64,000 nucleotides of DNA. Source: Opeltia flavorubescens (Eukaryota; Ascomycota; Lecanoromycetes; Teloschistales; Teloschistaceae). The position numbers and the translations under genes were made by a program. Below the pieces are notes generated by a model. It saw only the letters and a program-made list of their open reading frames with translations. It made no database searches and had not been told where the DNA came from. The stretch covers positions 1 to 64,000 of the forward strand of contig KE546984.1 of the NCBI GenBank assembly GCA_000442125.1. The letters run 5' to 3'. Of the stretch, positions 12,570-24,541 are shown piece after piece. The stretch's first letter is position 1, and each line of letters opens with the position of its first letter.

Positions 12570-12993
12570 TATTAAGTCCTATTTTAATAGAATTAGTCTT
12601 TAAAGAGTTAGTTTTATTAAAAGTTTATAAATTTAAAATATAATAAGCGTTAATTATTAAATTATATAAAAAGGAATTATTCTAATATTATAGTTTAATT
12701 AAAAAATAGAAATAATTAATAAATTAAATATAATACCTTAAAAACGTTATAAAAAAGATTTATATATTTAATAAAATCCTTTTATATTACTATATCGATA
12801 CTATTACTATAATATCGATTTGTTATTATTATCGCTATATCGATACTAATATTAAGACATTATCCTATTATTACTATCGTTGTATCGATATTAATACTAA
12901 AATATTATCCTATTATCGCTATAAGTAACCGTTTCTAGTACTATCTAGGCGTGTAGATTTTATACCGAGCGGCTGCCTACTAGATTTATAATA
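12570..12993 (-). repeat. LTR of Gypsy element (5' LTR)
   Basis: 424 bp, the same length as the other LTR. It is the upstream LTR for the minus-strand element, so the promoter would have been here. It begins TATTAAGTCC, a RIP version of TGTTAAATTC-type sequence. Confidence 0.9.
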
Positions 12994-13260
12994 ATTTTAT
13001 AGAGTTAAAAATTAATTAAAAAATAAACTTTTATATATTAAATTATTTCAGATATAACGTTGGATATACGCTTTTTAAAAATCGATTTTTTTTTATCGAT
13101 TTCCCGGAAATATTATAAATACTAAAATATTTATAAATTTTTAATTTAAATAATTCTATTAATTTTTAATTTTTATAAAATTTTATTTTATTTTATAAAT
13201 ATACTTAATTAGAATTATTAAACGTATTTTTTAGATTTTTAATAACGCAAAAACTAAAAT
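12994..13260 (+). repeat. Subtelomeric repeat family, copy c, right part
   Basis: Begins with the target duplication ATTTT and continues the repeat interrupted at 6,578: ATAGAGTTAAAAATTA, AAAAAATAAAC, GATATAACGTTGGATATACGC and so on, aligned with copies b and d. It lacks the C-rich tail of those copies. Confidence 0.65.
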
Positions 13261-13385
13261 AGTAGTAGTAGTATATCTTTTCGATAAAAAATAATACTAC
13301 TTTTAATATTATTTAATAGAATTCAATTAATTAATTTTATCGATTTAATAAAAGTAATATTATTTTCGTTTTTTTTTAATATTAG

Positions 13386-13402
13386 GCGCGTATTTTACGC
13401 GC
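13386..13402. other. CpG-rich mini-palindrome
   Basis: GCGCGTATTTTACGCGC, a perfect 7-bp stem with a 3-base loop, isolated in AT-rich sequence. No function is inferred. Confidence 0.35.
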
Positions 13403-14422
13403 GTTTTAGTATAATTCGAAACCTCGAATATTTAAATTTTATAATTTAAAATTTCGAGCGATTCGATATTTATAATTTATTTTTAAATAGTTTCCTTTTT
13501 TTTATTTTTATATCTAAATAAAATTTATTTTAGAATTTTAATATTCGAATTTTTTTTCTATTTAATTTAATTATTAATAATAGTTAATTATTTATTTTTT
13601 TATTTTTTTTTTATTTATACTTTTTAATTTATTATAAAATTTTATTTTATATTTTTTAAAAATAAAAACTAAAAGCTATAAAAATTATATTAATATATTT
13701 AGTATTTTTTTTTTTAGAATATATTAAATTATTCGACTTTTTTTAATAAATTTAAAAATCTAACCAATTTTTTATTAATAGTAGATTTTTTTTTTTAAAA
13801 TTTTATTTTATTATTAAAAAATTATTAATTAAGTTATTAATATATATATATATTTTTTAAAGTTATTTTAAATTTTAATTATTAAAATAATTTTATTTTT
13901 AATATTTAAATATAAATAGATTAATAATTATTTATAAATAATAAAAATTATTTAATTAATATTTTATATAATTTTTTTCTATATAAAAAATAGATTAGAT
14001 TTTTTTTATAAATAATAATAATAATTACTAATAATAAATTATTAAATACTAAAATTTTATTTATACTATTAATAAATTCGAAAAAAATATTTAATTTTTA
14101 TTAATAATAGATTATAAATATAAAATATTAATTTTATTTATTTAAATAATATTTAATTTAAAATTTTTTTATTATTATAATTTCGATATTTTATTTTAAA
14201 CTAATCGAATTTAAATTATTTATTTTTATATAATTAATCGAAAAAAGAAATAAAATTTTACTAATATTAGATTTTTTTAAATAAAATTTTAGTATAATTA
14301 TTAAAATCGCTTTTAATAAAAATTTAAATAAAAAAAAATATATATATATTTATAAAAATAATTATTAAATTTTTTATTCTATTTTTATTTTTTTAAAAAA
14401 ATAGTTTATTTAAAATTCTATT

Positions 14423-14498
14423 TATTATTAAATATATTAATTAATATTAAATATATTTATTAATATTAAATATATTAATTAATATTAAATATATTAAT
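14423..14498. repeat. 19-bp tandem repeat, four units
   Basis: Four consecutive 19-base units of TAATATTAAATATATTAAT, with one base changed in the second unit and the first unit diverged at its start. It is a simple AT minisatellite inside the RIP block. Confidence 0.7.
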
Positions 14499-15089
14499 TA
14501 TAAATTTATTTTATTTTTTTTTAAAAAAATTTAATTTAAAGTTAAAATTAAAATTTTTATTATATTTTATTATTATAAAATTAAATTAATATTAATAATA
14601 TATTTTAAATTTTATATATATTATAATATAAATATTTTATAATATCTTTATATAATAAATTTTTAATTTATTTTAATTATTTAATTAATTAAAAAATTTA
14701 TAAATATAAAATAAATAATATAAATTTATTTTTTATATATATAAATAAAATAATATTAATTTTAAAATAAATTTTATTTATAAATATTTATAAAATAATT
14801 TAAATCTTTAATTTTATAATATAATAATATAATAGATTAATATTATTAATTATTTATTATTTGAAATAAAATTATTTATTTTATTTTAATAATATAATTA
14901 TTTAAAAAGTTAAATTTTATTAATTTATATATATATAACTATATATTATATAATATTTATTAATTATAAGTAAATTTATTAAATTGAAAATATATTTATT
15001 AATTTTATATAGTTATTATTTTAATTTTTATAAAATTTTAAATATATTATTATTTTTGTTTTTTATTTTTTTTTTTATAATTTTTAAAA

Positions 15090-15590
15090 AATTAAATTTA
15101 TAGTTAAAATTAGTATAAATTATTATAAAAAAACTAAAAAAAAATTTCTAGCCGGCTAAACCTCGGAAAATTTTTAATTTTTTTAGTATATTTTATAGAA
15201 CTAGAAAATTAGCTAAAAAATAAACTTTTATATACTAAATTATTTTAGATATAACGCCGAATACACGTTTTTTAAAAATCGGTAATCTTTTTATCGATTT
15301 TTTAAATATATTATAAATATTAAAATATCTATAAATTCCTAATTTAAATAATTCTACTTATTTTTAATTTTTTTTAAATTTTATTTTACTATTTAAATAC
15401 GCTTAATTAGGGCTATAAAATATATTTTTTAGATTTTTAATCCGATCGGTAGAAGTTTTATTATTTAGCTCCCCCGGTTTTTTATAATTTAGCCCCCCGG
15501 CTATCCGGCAGCCCTATAGAGCGTTTACCTAAATTTTAGAATTCAGCCCTTAATTATAAGCGTATATAGGATAGATTTAATATATTAATA
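15090..15590 (+). repeat. Subtelomeric repeat family, copy d
   Basis: Aligns over its length with copy b, from GCCGGCTAAACCTCGG to TATAGGATAGA, including the C-rich tail with CCCCCGG and CCGGCAGCCCTATAG. Compared with b, CAT has become TAT and TCA has become TTA at many sites, showing RIP of this copy. Confidence 0.7.
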
Positions 15591-16559
15591 ATCTAGAAAT
15601 TAAATAAATATTTATTTTTATAGGCGAAAAAAGTTATTTTATAATAATTTAACTTTATATAAATTAATATTAATATTTTATCAATAAAATAATAATTTTT
15701 TTATTATTTAAAAATATTATACTATATTTTTATCTAGTTTTTTATATACTTTTTTTTTTTTCGATTATCTAATATAATATTAGTATAAATCGTTAAAAAT
15801 AATTATTTTTACTATTTTTTATATTATTAAATTTATAGTATCTAATTTTATATTAATTTATTATATAATAGTTTATATAATAATATTATAATCGTATTTT
15901 TTGAATTTTATTAATATAATAAATAATTATTTCTTTATATTAATATAAACGGAATAGTTTTTTATTAGATTTTATAAAAGGTTTTAATTTTTTAAACGCT
16001 AGTATAATATATTAAAAATAATAAAATCTATATAAATTTTATTATAAAAAATTTTAATATTTTTATAATAATAATAATAAAAAAAGGTATTAAAATTATA
16101 TAAATAAAAATAAATATATCGATAAGATTTTAAATAATAGCGGTTATTAAAAAGATTATAAGATTTATAATATTAATAATATATTATTATTTAAATTATT
16201 ATTAGAAAAATCGAAGTTTTTAAATATAATAAATAATATATTAGATTATAAAAGCTTTCTAATAATTTTTTTAGTAGCGTTAGCTATTAATAGTATTTAA
16301 AATTTAGAAAAAATCTTTTCGATAACTTTTTAATAGCTAGTAATATTTAGAATTAATAGCGATAAAATTATTGAAATAATTTAAAATATATAAATAAAAA
16401 ATTAAAAATTATTAATTATTTAATTTAATTAATATATTTAATTAATATATATTATATAATTAACTAAATAGCTTCTCTAAAATTATTTAATGCTTATAAA
16501 TTAGGATAAATTATTAATATATATTTATTTTATTTAGATAAACTAAAAACGGTTTTTAA

Positions 16560-18431
16560 AACCCTCTAATAACAGGAAAGTTAGCTGTATACGAGCTAAC
16601 CCCTTTAAATCTTGATAATAAACTAGGGATTTTGGCTATCGGTTATTATAGAAGGATTACTGCGGGGTATCAAAACCTTATTAGTTGTCCGGTGATCGAG
16701 ACCTTGGCTCCAACGTTCTTCGGGGAGGTTCACTCGTGGAGCTTTGATTGCAGGTACAAGATACCCAACTCCTTCCTATACAGCCGATTCTCGGCCATAA
16801 AGTAGGCTGCTGAAGCCTCAACTAGTGTGCGTACAAGCACTGGACACGCGGCGAGAGTGACGGATCTTTTACCGGGGATCCTCGGAGATTTCTCATCCAA
16901 TGGCCGTGGACGCTATGGGATGGGAGAGAATGAGCTAACATTAGCTGCATATATGGGGGCTCAACCCCCATGAATGTACTTCTCCGCAATAGAACGACAA
17001 ACCGTGTACTCACCCTGAGCTGCGGTCATGGCCATGATCACAATGCCAAGGCTTAAACCATATTGATTTACATTATAGGCTGCGGCCACGAAAAACTTAT
17101 ACCTCAATCGGGCGAGCCCTGTGGACGGCTATTTGATTCAAATCAGGGCTGGCTAAATTGAAGTTCCTGCGGCTGGTATTGAAGCTTGATTGTAGACTTG
17201 GCATGTTTATGAAATGAGATTCAAGAATGCAGCCAATTTTGGTCTTTTCCCGACAATCTGGTCAGGTTGAAGATCAAGATATCAACAATACCAATCATCT
17301 AGGCAATCAGCGCTTCCATACATCTTATAATCCACCTTTGCCATCTCATTACTTATTTCAATTGCAACAAATCTAGACCAGTTTGAGAACCAAACCTCTA
17401 TGGCGGGAAACAATCTTCAATTGAACACCACTCCAAAGGACATACGAATATAGCCGAAGCTTGGCCATGATCCAGCTTGTCAGTCTCCATTAGCTTTGAA
17501 GGTGCGGGATCTTCTGTTGGTTTTTTCTGGATCTCATGTCATCCAAGACGGCCCTGCGCGACCCAAGACAGGGTGAGCATAGAAAGATGAGCTACCAGCT
17601 TTTGAGTCATGGTAATAGACTGTTCTGTGTTGCTATTCTGCTTTGATGTTCTGTTCAACCTCGGGCCGTGCCGGCAATGTATATCAATTACCAGACGACG
17701 AGGGCTCCGCATGAGCATACTCTTATCTTCGATAGTTCTGTCAAACATTCCCACGGAAAGCAGATACTTGACCTATCTGTGGCAAACAACCCGCATATGG
17801 CTGCCACTTTACATCAATCATTACCCGACAAGGCCGTACTTGTGAGCTGAGGAAATACTGGTCTTCGCTAATCTTGTGGCTTTACGGAGATCCGCATGAT
17901 CAGAAGAAATAGACTCTACGTAACCCGAGCAAGTTCTAGGCTCGCAGCATCGAGATTCTGGACTTCGGTGCTGGATCCCTTGATCTCAAATGTAGTCACC
18001 GACGACAGCCGAACCTTCCCACCACACATCATGGTATAGCTTGGCAAGGTCTGGCGAGCCAATGGTATGAAGTCATCGCCTCTATGGAGTCATGGCCTTG
18101 ACCGTTTTGGACATCTACACAACGTAATTGGGAATGGTCCTGAAGATCTGGGAACGTGGAGAAGAAGAGGAAGCTCGCTCAAATTGTGATCTGCCGCAGC
18201 TCGCACACCTTCTCGACCTTGTACTAAACTGTAGTCCATATGGCACGGATCGAATGTAACTCCAGCTGACGAAGTAGTTGAGAACTGAAAAGTGATCGTG
18301 ATAGTCAATACTTTGTCTTTCCAGAGTGAGGGTGTGAGGGATTATGTAGACGGGGAGAGATAAAAGCGCTGCGAACCCGCTCTGGATCGTGCAATTTCCA
18401 CTGAAAGCATCCATACTCGGAGCATTTCACG
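16560..18431. other. Transition to normal composition; no intact gene
   Basis: Base composition changes abruptly near 16,560. The stretch has no convincing intact gene. Short coding-like fragments on the minus strand are visible near 16,730-16,822 (listed) and at 17,539-17,609, where a hydrophobic MTQKLVAHLSMLTLSW start ends after 23 codons, like a signal peptide left from a secreted-protein gene. Longer frames at 18,090-18,545 overlap and look fortuitous. Confidence 0.5.
16730..16822 (-). pseudogene. Possible C-terminal relic of a secreted-protein family
   Basis: The minus strand after a plausible TAG acceptor at about 16,823 reads VEASAAYFMAENRLYRKEL and ends at a stop. It resembles the C-terminal part of the 35.7-kb secreted protein (KTASYFAAENRYRQLQ). 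No intact upstream gene can be assembled, so this is probably a gene fragment. Confidence 0.25.
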
Positions 18432-19633
18432 ATGCGCTTGTCCTATTGGGCTACTGTGGTTATTGCCAGCCTCGTGTCTGCCGAACAGACTTTGACGTTC
18501 ACTGTCAGCAGTACCACAGCAACTTCCGTGACCTGCGCTACTCAAAAGGTGTCGACCCCAGTCAAAGGTCCTGTTCCTACAACAACGTCGACAAAGACCC
18601 TCCCGCCGAACATTGTGCTCATCATTTCTGCATCTACGCCGGTGGCAACTACGACCAAGACACTGACATCGACCTCAACCAAAACTACTGTGGTCACGTC
18701 TACCACGACTATTGCAGGGGTTACGAGTACCTTTTCAACAACCTCGACTCTGACTGCATCCACCACCACTGTTATCACTTCTTTCCTTCCGACGACCACA
18801 CAAACAACCACGACAGTCACCTCCACCGCCACCTCAGTCGTTCCCCCTCCCGAAGACTTTGAGGGCGTGGAAGAATCCACAAGTCAAACCGATTTCGCAG
18901 GGAAGAAGAAAAGAGATCTCCACGGTACTCGTCTGCTCCGACGAGGACTATCAAAGAGGACAAACCNAGCTGCTTACAAATATGTCAAATCCGTCACATG
19001 TAAGAACCCGAAGTGTGGAAGACCGAGAAAGGAACTATCTGACATGGAGTAGGCGTCAAGTACATTCAAGTGACCTATTACAAGAAGATTGTTGCTATCA
19101 AGCCAACGTCCACCCGCACGGTGTACGGCCCGACTTCTACAGTAACGACGACCTCCACCGTAAATTCTACGTCTTCAGTCGCACCAACTGCGTCGACAAC
19201 CGTGTCTTTCTCCACGACCATAACCGTGACAGGGTCCACCACCGTTTTCATCCCCACCACAACGACCGCAACAGTCACCGAAACAACAGTCACAACAACA
19301 ACATCCTACGCAGCCTGCGCTCCAACAAATATCCTCGGCCCCCAGCTCTCTAGCGGTGCCTATATTGCGGACGTCATATTCACAGACGATCGATCCCCCA
19401 TTATCACCGAGACGGCCAATTCTGCTTACGACTGCTGCGTGAATTGTCTGCTGGACCCGGCTGGATGCTTCTACAGTATCTATCAAGCCGGCACCTGCAC
19501 TCGTCGTGACCAGGTCGATTTCTGCAATAACCCGAACTACCTGGCTGGTCAATTCACCCGTACCAATGTACCCCCTGGGATTATCATATCCAATGGTCCT
19601 TGTGGCATTATTACAGATTCTGGGGATGGTTAG
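18432..19633 (+). CDS. Secreted Thr-rich protein with Cys-rich C-terminus
   Basis: Two exons, 18,432-18,999 and 19,053-19,633, give 382 residues. The 53-bp intron has donor GTAAGA, branch CTGAC and acceptor TAG, and restores the frame. A signal peptide (about residues 1-17) is followed by a long Thr/Ser/Val-rich region with TTT and TST runs, expected to be heavily O-glycosylated. A basic patch at about 158-176 (KKKR, LRR, SKR) offers Kex2-like sites. A second Thr-rich stretch leads to a Cys-rich region from about residue 310 (DCCVNCLLDPAGCFYSIY...), which looks like a PAN/apple-type adhesive module. This suggests a cell-wall or extracellular adhesin-like protein. One base (18,967) is N, so one residue is unknown. 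The function is inferred only. Confidence 0.75.
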
Positions 19634-22061
19634 GTCTGTGTGTGTTTCTTGAGCGATCGTATCGACGGTGTCCGGCTCTCTGCTGATCAAGTGCACAACG
19701 GAGGATGGGATGAGAGTTATGTGGACCGCTAATGAGTTTTAGTCTTTGATTTACTTAATATTGCGGAATTTCTTCTCTGTTTTTCCTGACATTTTCTGTC
19801 TTAAAGCATTGTACAGCCAACAGTACTAGCTATTCGTTTACTAGGGCAGTTTCGTACACACTTAAGTCTAGTCAGTGATCTCACACATGTTTTATAGACA
19901 CTTGTAGTTTTAGTGATCTCAAACATTTTATTGGATATCGTCGTGCATCGGTAGCCTCCTGTAATATTTAATGCATATTGGCTGAACGGTGTTGCAAGAT
20001 AGCATGTTTAAACTATAATATATCTCCAGATTCGCAAGCAGATACCCTCTCAAGTACAGCTACAGTACGACATACCAAGAACTTAAGGATACCGCAGGTT
20101 ATAGCTTGATATCGAGGCGGCACTATGCCGAATTCGATGATGGGATTTACCAAACAGCGTATAGGTCAGCCAACTCGCTGTTAGAAGCCTAAACTAAGAT
20201 GGGGACTACCTTGAAACAAGTCAATTATCAAAGGCAGGAGATGGTTGGGTCAGCTGAGCTTCCACTGACAATGTGCGTGGGGTCTGGATATCTGGATACG
20301 TAGAGAACAATGATATAGGGCTTCATATCACCCTGAGCGTTAAATTTGGGATGCTTTTAGCGATAGGTAGACTCGTGACAGCTGCATACGCTGGAATGAC
20401 TGACGCATAATAGAAGCGTTATATAGGAAATGGTCGCCTATGGCGTCTCGTTTTCCTGCGAATGAAATTCAGCACAACAATACACCGATCAAGCTAGCCT
20501 CCCTTGGAAAGCGATAAATCTTTACAGGTGCATCTCGACGGCATTCATTTTCTACACATTCTCCTACATGACTCGCCGTAGATAATCATAAATATATTCG
20601 GTTCAAGAGGAACGATTGATATCTTAATTTCTTCTAAGCGGCCTAGGATACCTCCGACGGATTTACATTATTCCCGTAAAGTCAAATGCTACAATTACCC
20701 TTTTTTTGGATTGTGGGCAGGTCGGACTGAAACACAGACACCATCTCGTGTGACCAATATCTGACAAGCAATTTGATTTTAGTTGGTAAGTACTGGAATC
20801 AGTTCCTGAACTGCAGATATATCCGATATCAATCAGATCCCCTCTGTGACGTGTCCGTACATAGTCAGGGAAAGGACCAGTAAAGGTACAAGTGTATCCT
20901 TTGTAGCCGATGCTGCCCAGATGATAATAACCGTAGAAGTGTACAATTAATATCTATAAATGCTGACGCTCGAAATCGCCTGTCATTCGAGCTCCGTCGA
21001 GCGATGTCCAGAGCTGGTCTATAATTGGGTATCAAAGATTTTCATTTCTACCGTACAAGTTAAGTGTGTTTAGCTTAACATTCTCTATAGTGTTATTTTG
21101 ACTTAGGACTGGCTTTGATAGCAAGAGACTAAAAGATAATTTAACAATTTGTCAAATAATCGCTGTTCGCCTTATTCACATTCGAACTAGTAGTAGGTCT
21201 AAAGACTTCGTAAAGTCAACTTGAAGTGTTATTTGGCCTTAGAAAACCCTTAATGGAGATCCTGACTACGAACAAAAGTAAGCAATATCCATGTATTATA
21301 GCCATAGACGGAGATATCTTCTGTTCTATATAATATTGCAGAATCATTCGTCGGCCGCTGTCTTACCACACGATAAAAAAGGCTGCGTGTCTTCAAATAA
21401 AATCCGAGGCTTGGTGGAGGTAGCCGCTGCGGTAGTGGGTTGGAGCCATTGGTGCACGCAAATAAAGAACGAGATGATAAATATATTACTGATAAGCTGG
21501 TAGATATTGTTTACTAATGTCACAACGGGTGTTTAAGCGTATGCAATAAAGTGAAGCCGAATATAGGGAAATGTACGGCTTGTTACGCGACGTTTTGCCG
21601 CGACTGATAATCAGGAAATATTGATTGGGCAAGCGCCCCAATGGTCCGTGGCGTATATCGCAATATTTGATCTAGCAACAGATACCCGATCTTCCTAATC
21701 TATTATTGAAAAAAAAGCAGATTTCACAACATAACAGGCGTTGACCCATCTTCGTTAAATAAAGTTTAGCAATAGCTTCCTCTACCCTCTTCCAGCCTCT
21801 GGATCGTAGTAAGAGAGGACCATGTACTTTACAAAAACTCTTTCCAAACTATAAGGACAACCGCCACAATATGATATTATGCTATATTTTGCATTGGCGA
21901 CATGCGCAACAACATGCGCTGATCCCACCTCAACTGACAACCCTTGTTTGAACCCTGAGCAACAAAACTTCGAATCACTGCGAATGACAAGACCCGTTAT
22001 AATTTAGCGATCGCATTGAGCAAAGACGAATACGGTATCTTTTAAGGTTGCGCTCTTTATC
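19634..22061. other. Long intergenic stretch
   Basis: About 2.4 kb with no convincing gene apart from a possible 42-codon frame at 21,879. It is moderately AT-rich with many short stops. A 70-codon frame at 21,291 has no recognisable features. It probably holds the 3' region of the upstream gene and decayed sequence. Confidence 0.5.
21879..22007 (+). CDS. Possible tiny secreted peptide or gene relic
   Basis: A 42-codon frame beginning MLYFALATCATTCADPTS, with a short hydrophobic start and three Cys, ending 54 bases before the next start codon. It looks like the N-terminus of a small secreted protein but is short, and its signal sequence is weak. It could be a relic or chance. Confidence 0.2.
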   Translation: MLYFALATCATTCADPTSTDNPCLNPEQQNFESLRMTRPVII

Positions 22062-22562
22062 ATGTTTTCTTCCCTTGTTCTTTCAGTGCTTTTCTATCTC
22101 GGTATAGCTCCCACCATCACGAACGCAGCTATAGTTCCGACCAATGCAGCTCGAATCGATATATTCGACGTATTATGCTACGACCGTCGCTACTCCAAAT
22201 TTGGCCCATCGTTTACCGATTGCGGCGGAATCATCAGTCAACAAATCGCCCGAGAGCCAAACCCGACTGTCCCAAAAGTCTTTTCGCGGAATCCCACCGC
22301 CTTTCAAATGCGGTTGCCATTTACCTGGACAACGTCACAACAGAAATGCAATATTACCATTGACATGCCAAGTCTGCCTCATGAAAGGGTTCAACCTACT
22401 GCTATAGCTACAATGAATCAAGTTAGGATAGCGGCTCTGGATGTTATGATTGCTTGTGTGGTTAAGAATGACCATTTAGGAGGGTTGACTCAGACGGGAA
22501 GGCAAAATCGTTTGCAGGTAAGGGTTGAGGCGGGGGGTCGAAGTGGTGATGCGAGTGTATAA
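22062..22562 (+). CDS. Small secreted protein, 166 aa, effector-like
   Basis: A single uninterrupted frame starts with a clear signal peptide (MFSSLVLSVLFYLGIAPTI, cleavage near ...TNA). The mature part of about 145 residues has four Cys, with the pattern LCYD, TDCGGII, QKCNITIDM and IACVV, and ends in a Gly-rich LGGLTQTGRQNRLQVRVEAGG segment. This pattern is seen in a widespread family of uncharacterised secreted fungal proteins in which a C...DC..I and a W...C.I.ID block precede a late Cys and a GG motif. No enzymatic function can be assigned. The location among other secreted genes near the telomere fits an effector or niche-interaction role. Confidence 0.7.
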   Translation: MFSSLVLSVLFYLGIAPTITNAAIVPTNAARIDIFDVLCYDRRYSKFGPSFTDCGGIISQQIAREPNPTVPKVFSRNPTAFQMRLPFTWTTSQQKCNITIDMPSLPHERVQPTAIATMNQVRIAALDVMIACVVKNDHLGGLTQTGRQNRLQVRVEAGGRSGDASV

Positions 22563-24125
22563 GCGCGTCTTTGCATACCCCCGGGGCGGTCCAAAATAGG
22601 ATACGCGATATTCATCGTAACCTTGAATATAGTTTTTTCAGTAAAGCAAAGAATATATGTCGTCAAAGGCTTCAGCAGTCGCCTGAATGGATTTCATTCT
22701 TCATGAGCGGTTTCTCGAAAGGGTCTAAAGTAATGCTTATTGGTACCGCAAGAGTTATTTCAAATAGATTTCTCCATGTCCAAGGAGCTGGATCAACTCT
22801 CAAGGAATAATAGATCCACCTACGGCAGTCCTCAGCCTATAGTAGAAATAGGAGATCATTACACCGCGTATTTCTCTGCACGACTCTTTCTCTTGCAGGC
22901 GCTCGAGGAAGGTCTCATGAATTTATAGAACACCAAGCTAATGATCGAGATCACCTCACAAAATGCGAAACTCATTCATTTAGGTGAGACTGATAGAATG
23001 CATACCATCCGAGTAATCGGAGATTGTCCTATTATTTTATTCTATGCGTTACCAGGCTTGCTCTATTGCCAAGATAGCAGATTATTTCCTGAGATATTAT
23101 CGGATATCGTGGAGGAGATGCTTCAGGAAGATATTCGTGGTGGGTCAATGCAAGTCAGTCCTTGGAGGACTCTTAGGTCGAGGCTCATACAGGATAGTCT
23201 CAGAGGACGTTGCGATCTGGAAAGGCGTTGTGGGAACGAGAATCATGCATCCAAAATCATGATTTTATGACTTTATCTTTCGCCGGAGAGAGCGATCGAA
23301 AACGAAGAGTAAGGAGCTATTACTAGAGTTAGTCGACAACGACGAAAAACACCTTACGAATACGCCTTTACATGTTCAATCATTCAATAGTCTTTCTAGA
23401 AGTCCGGTTCTGTATCCAGTGTGTGACCTTCGTGCATCCTAGTCCATTTCATTACCGCAGAATTCCTTGGATATCTTTCCAAGATCCAAAGAAGAGACTT
23501 CATCCAAGCTTCGCCTCAAGTCGATTTCTCGGACACAGGGTCATGACCCTGGTGCATTGTTTGGCCTTTGCTCTGAATCCGTACGACCTCGCTTATAATG
23601 TCCCCGAGTGGTAAACTATCTGGATGCCATCAATGTGCTTCGCCTAAATAATGGCCAGTCGTTAGCGACCGTTGGTAGTCTCCAGCGCGCCGCGGCTGAA
23701 GAGGCGCTATATTGATCCGCCCAAATGGGATGTGGCGTAAGTTTTGACAGCTATCCTTGCCTTATATGGACGTTCTGGGCGGCTTCTCATTGATCTTCAT
23801 GCAAGAATCTCGAATTGCGCTCAGATCAACAAAGGGGCTGGACCACCTATGATTGATCTTCACCTGTACCGAGGCGATGTCATGCAACGGAGACTCACAT
23901 CTGGTACATAGTAGACTCTGGCCGACTATGCCTCGCTTATCATGTCTAATACAGGACAGATTGATGATCTTCAACGTCAGAGACGTCGCAACGGACTGAC
24001 AAGGATCTTTATCCAGACCGAAACCTGATATATCTGTCATTTCTCATCTACTTACGCCGAGGATTCACACAGTTCTTTCTACGAATTTCTATCTCTTACA
24101 ATCAACCACGAATCATCACGGCGTA
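22563..24125. other. Gene-poor stretch with coding-like scraps
   Basis: Several overlapping short frames on the plus strand (22,571-23,614) and one on the minus strand (23,762-24,040). The most protein-like is 22,941-23,270, with an acidic helix-like LFPEILSDIVEEMLQEDI segment, but it has no signal peptide, intron structure or recognisable motif. I read this as decayed coding sequence rather than a working gene. Confidence 0.4.
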
Positions 24126-24541
24126 ATGATGAAGCTTTCTATCCTAAGCCTGCTCCTTATGTCAATATCTCTCCGCCTGGCGGGAGCTGTCACCGAGCTC
24201 GACGTTTATCCATCCACCGACTGCTCCGGTGACATTGTAAACCCTCGAACCTTCGAAGAGCAAGAGGGTGGCTACTCACCTTGTATCGCCAATAATCAAG
24301 GACAGAAAAGTGTAAAGGTAATCACGAAGGGTCTTTACTGTACCGGTATGTATTTAACCCGATCGCTTGGGCAATTTCCTTGACTTACTGATGCATGCTG
24401 TGTGCCCCAGTTTACCTATATACCGATACCACCTGCACCACTGGGAAAGTTGCTGTCGGTGTCAAGCAATGCACACCTGGCAGCTGGAATTTGCTTAAAG
24501 CCCTTGGAAGTCGACTCGTCTCTAGCGCCTCCGCGTATTGA
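24126..24541 (+). CDS. Small secreted Cys-containing protein, 116 aa
   Basis: Two exons, 24,126-24,345 and 24,411-24,541, are joined across a 65-bp intron with donor GTATGT and acceptor CCCCAG, in a consistent phase. The start is MMKLSILSLLLMSISLRLAGA, a strong signal peptide. The mature protein of about 95 residues has five Cys (STDCSGD, SPCIAN, LYCTV, TTCTTG, KQCTPG), paired around Thr-rich turns. It has no catalytic motif. It is a typical candidate apoplastic effector or small extracellular protein; the family is not recognised. Confidence 0.7.

Larger units (their letters stand above)
6579..12993 (-). mobile_element. Full-length Ty3/Gypsy LTR retrotransposon, RIP-inactivated
   Basis: A 6,415-bp element is bounded by direct 424-bp LTRs (6,579-7,002 and 12,570-12,993) and flanked by the 5-bp duplication ATTTT (6,574-6,578 and 12,994-12,998). 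It reads on the minus strand. A polypurine tract (complement TTCTTCCTTCTTTT) lies beside the left LTR, as expected for the 3' end. Going from right to left, a gag zinc knuckle (about 11.7 kb), reverse transcriptase (about 10.1-9.7 kb) and an integrase zinc-binding region (about 8.8-8.6 kb) can be read through stops. The order gag-RT-IN is that of Ty3/Gypsy (Metaviridae). Every frame is broken, so it is dead. Confidence 0.9.
190..16560. repeat. AT-rich, RIP-degraded subtelomeric block
   Basis: More than 16 kb of extremely A+T-rich sequence with no long open frame on either strand. Where repeat copies can be compared (the two LTRs at 6,579 and 12,570, or the repeat copies at 4.3 and 15.1 kb), most differences are C/T or G/A transitions, many in CpA/TpG context, as RIP produces in Pezizomycotina. 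Recognisable contents are listed separately. The intervening stretches (200-1,180, 1,353-2,305, 2,960-4,300, 4,800-6,440, 13,260-15,090 and 15,600-16,560) hold only homopolymer runs, AT palindromes and unrecognisable relics. Confidence 0.9.

Noticed and set aside
14423-14498. CRISPR-like array
   Set aside because: The four 19-bp units are contiguous with no spacers; it is a simple tandem repeat in a eukaryotic genome.
1-16560. Telomere-linked RecQ-type helicase gene
   Set aside because: Often found at fungal chromosome ends, so I looked for it, but no helicase motif was seen in either strand of the subtelomeric block.
18542-19696. Val-rich frames on the minus strand opposite the Thr-rich gene
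   Set aside because: They are mirror images of Thr codons (ACN gives NGT) in the spliced secreted-protein gene.
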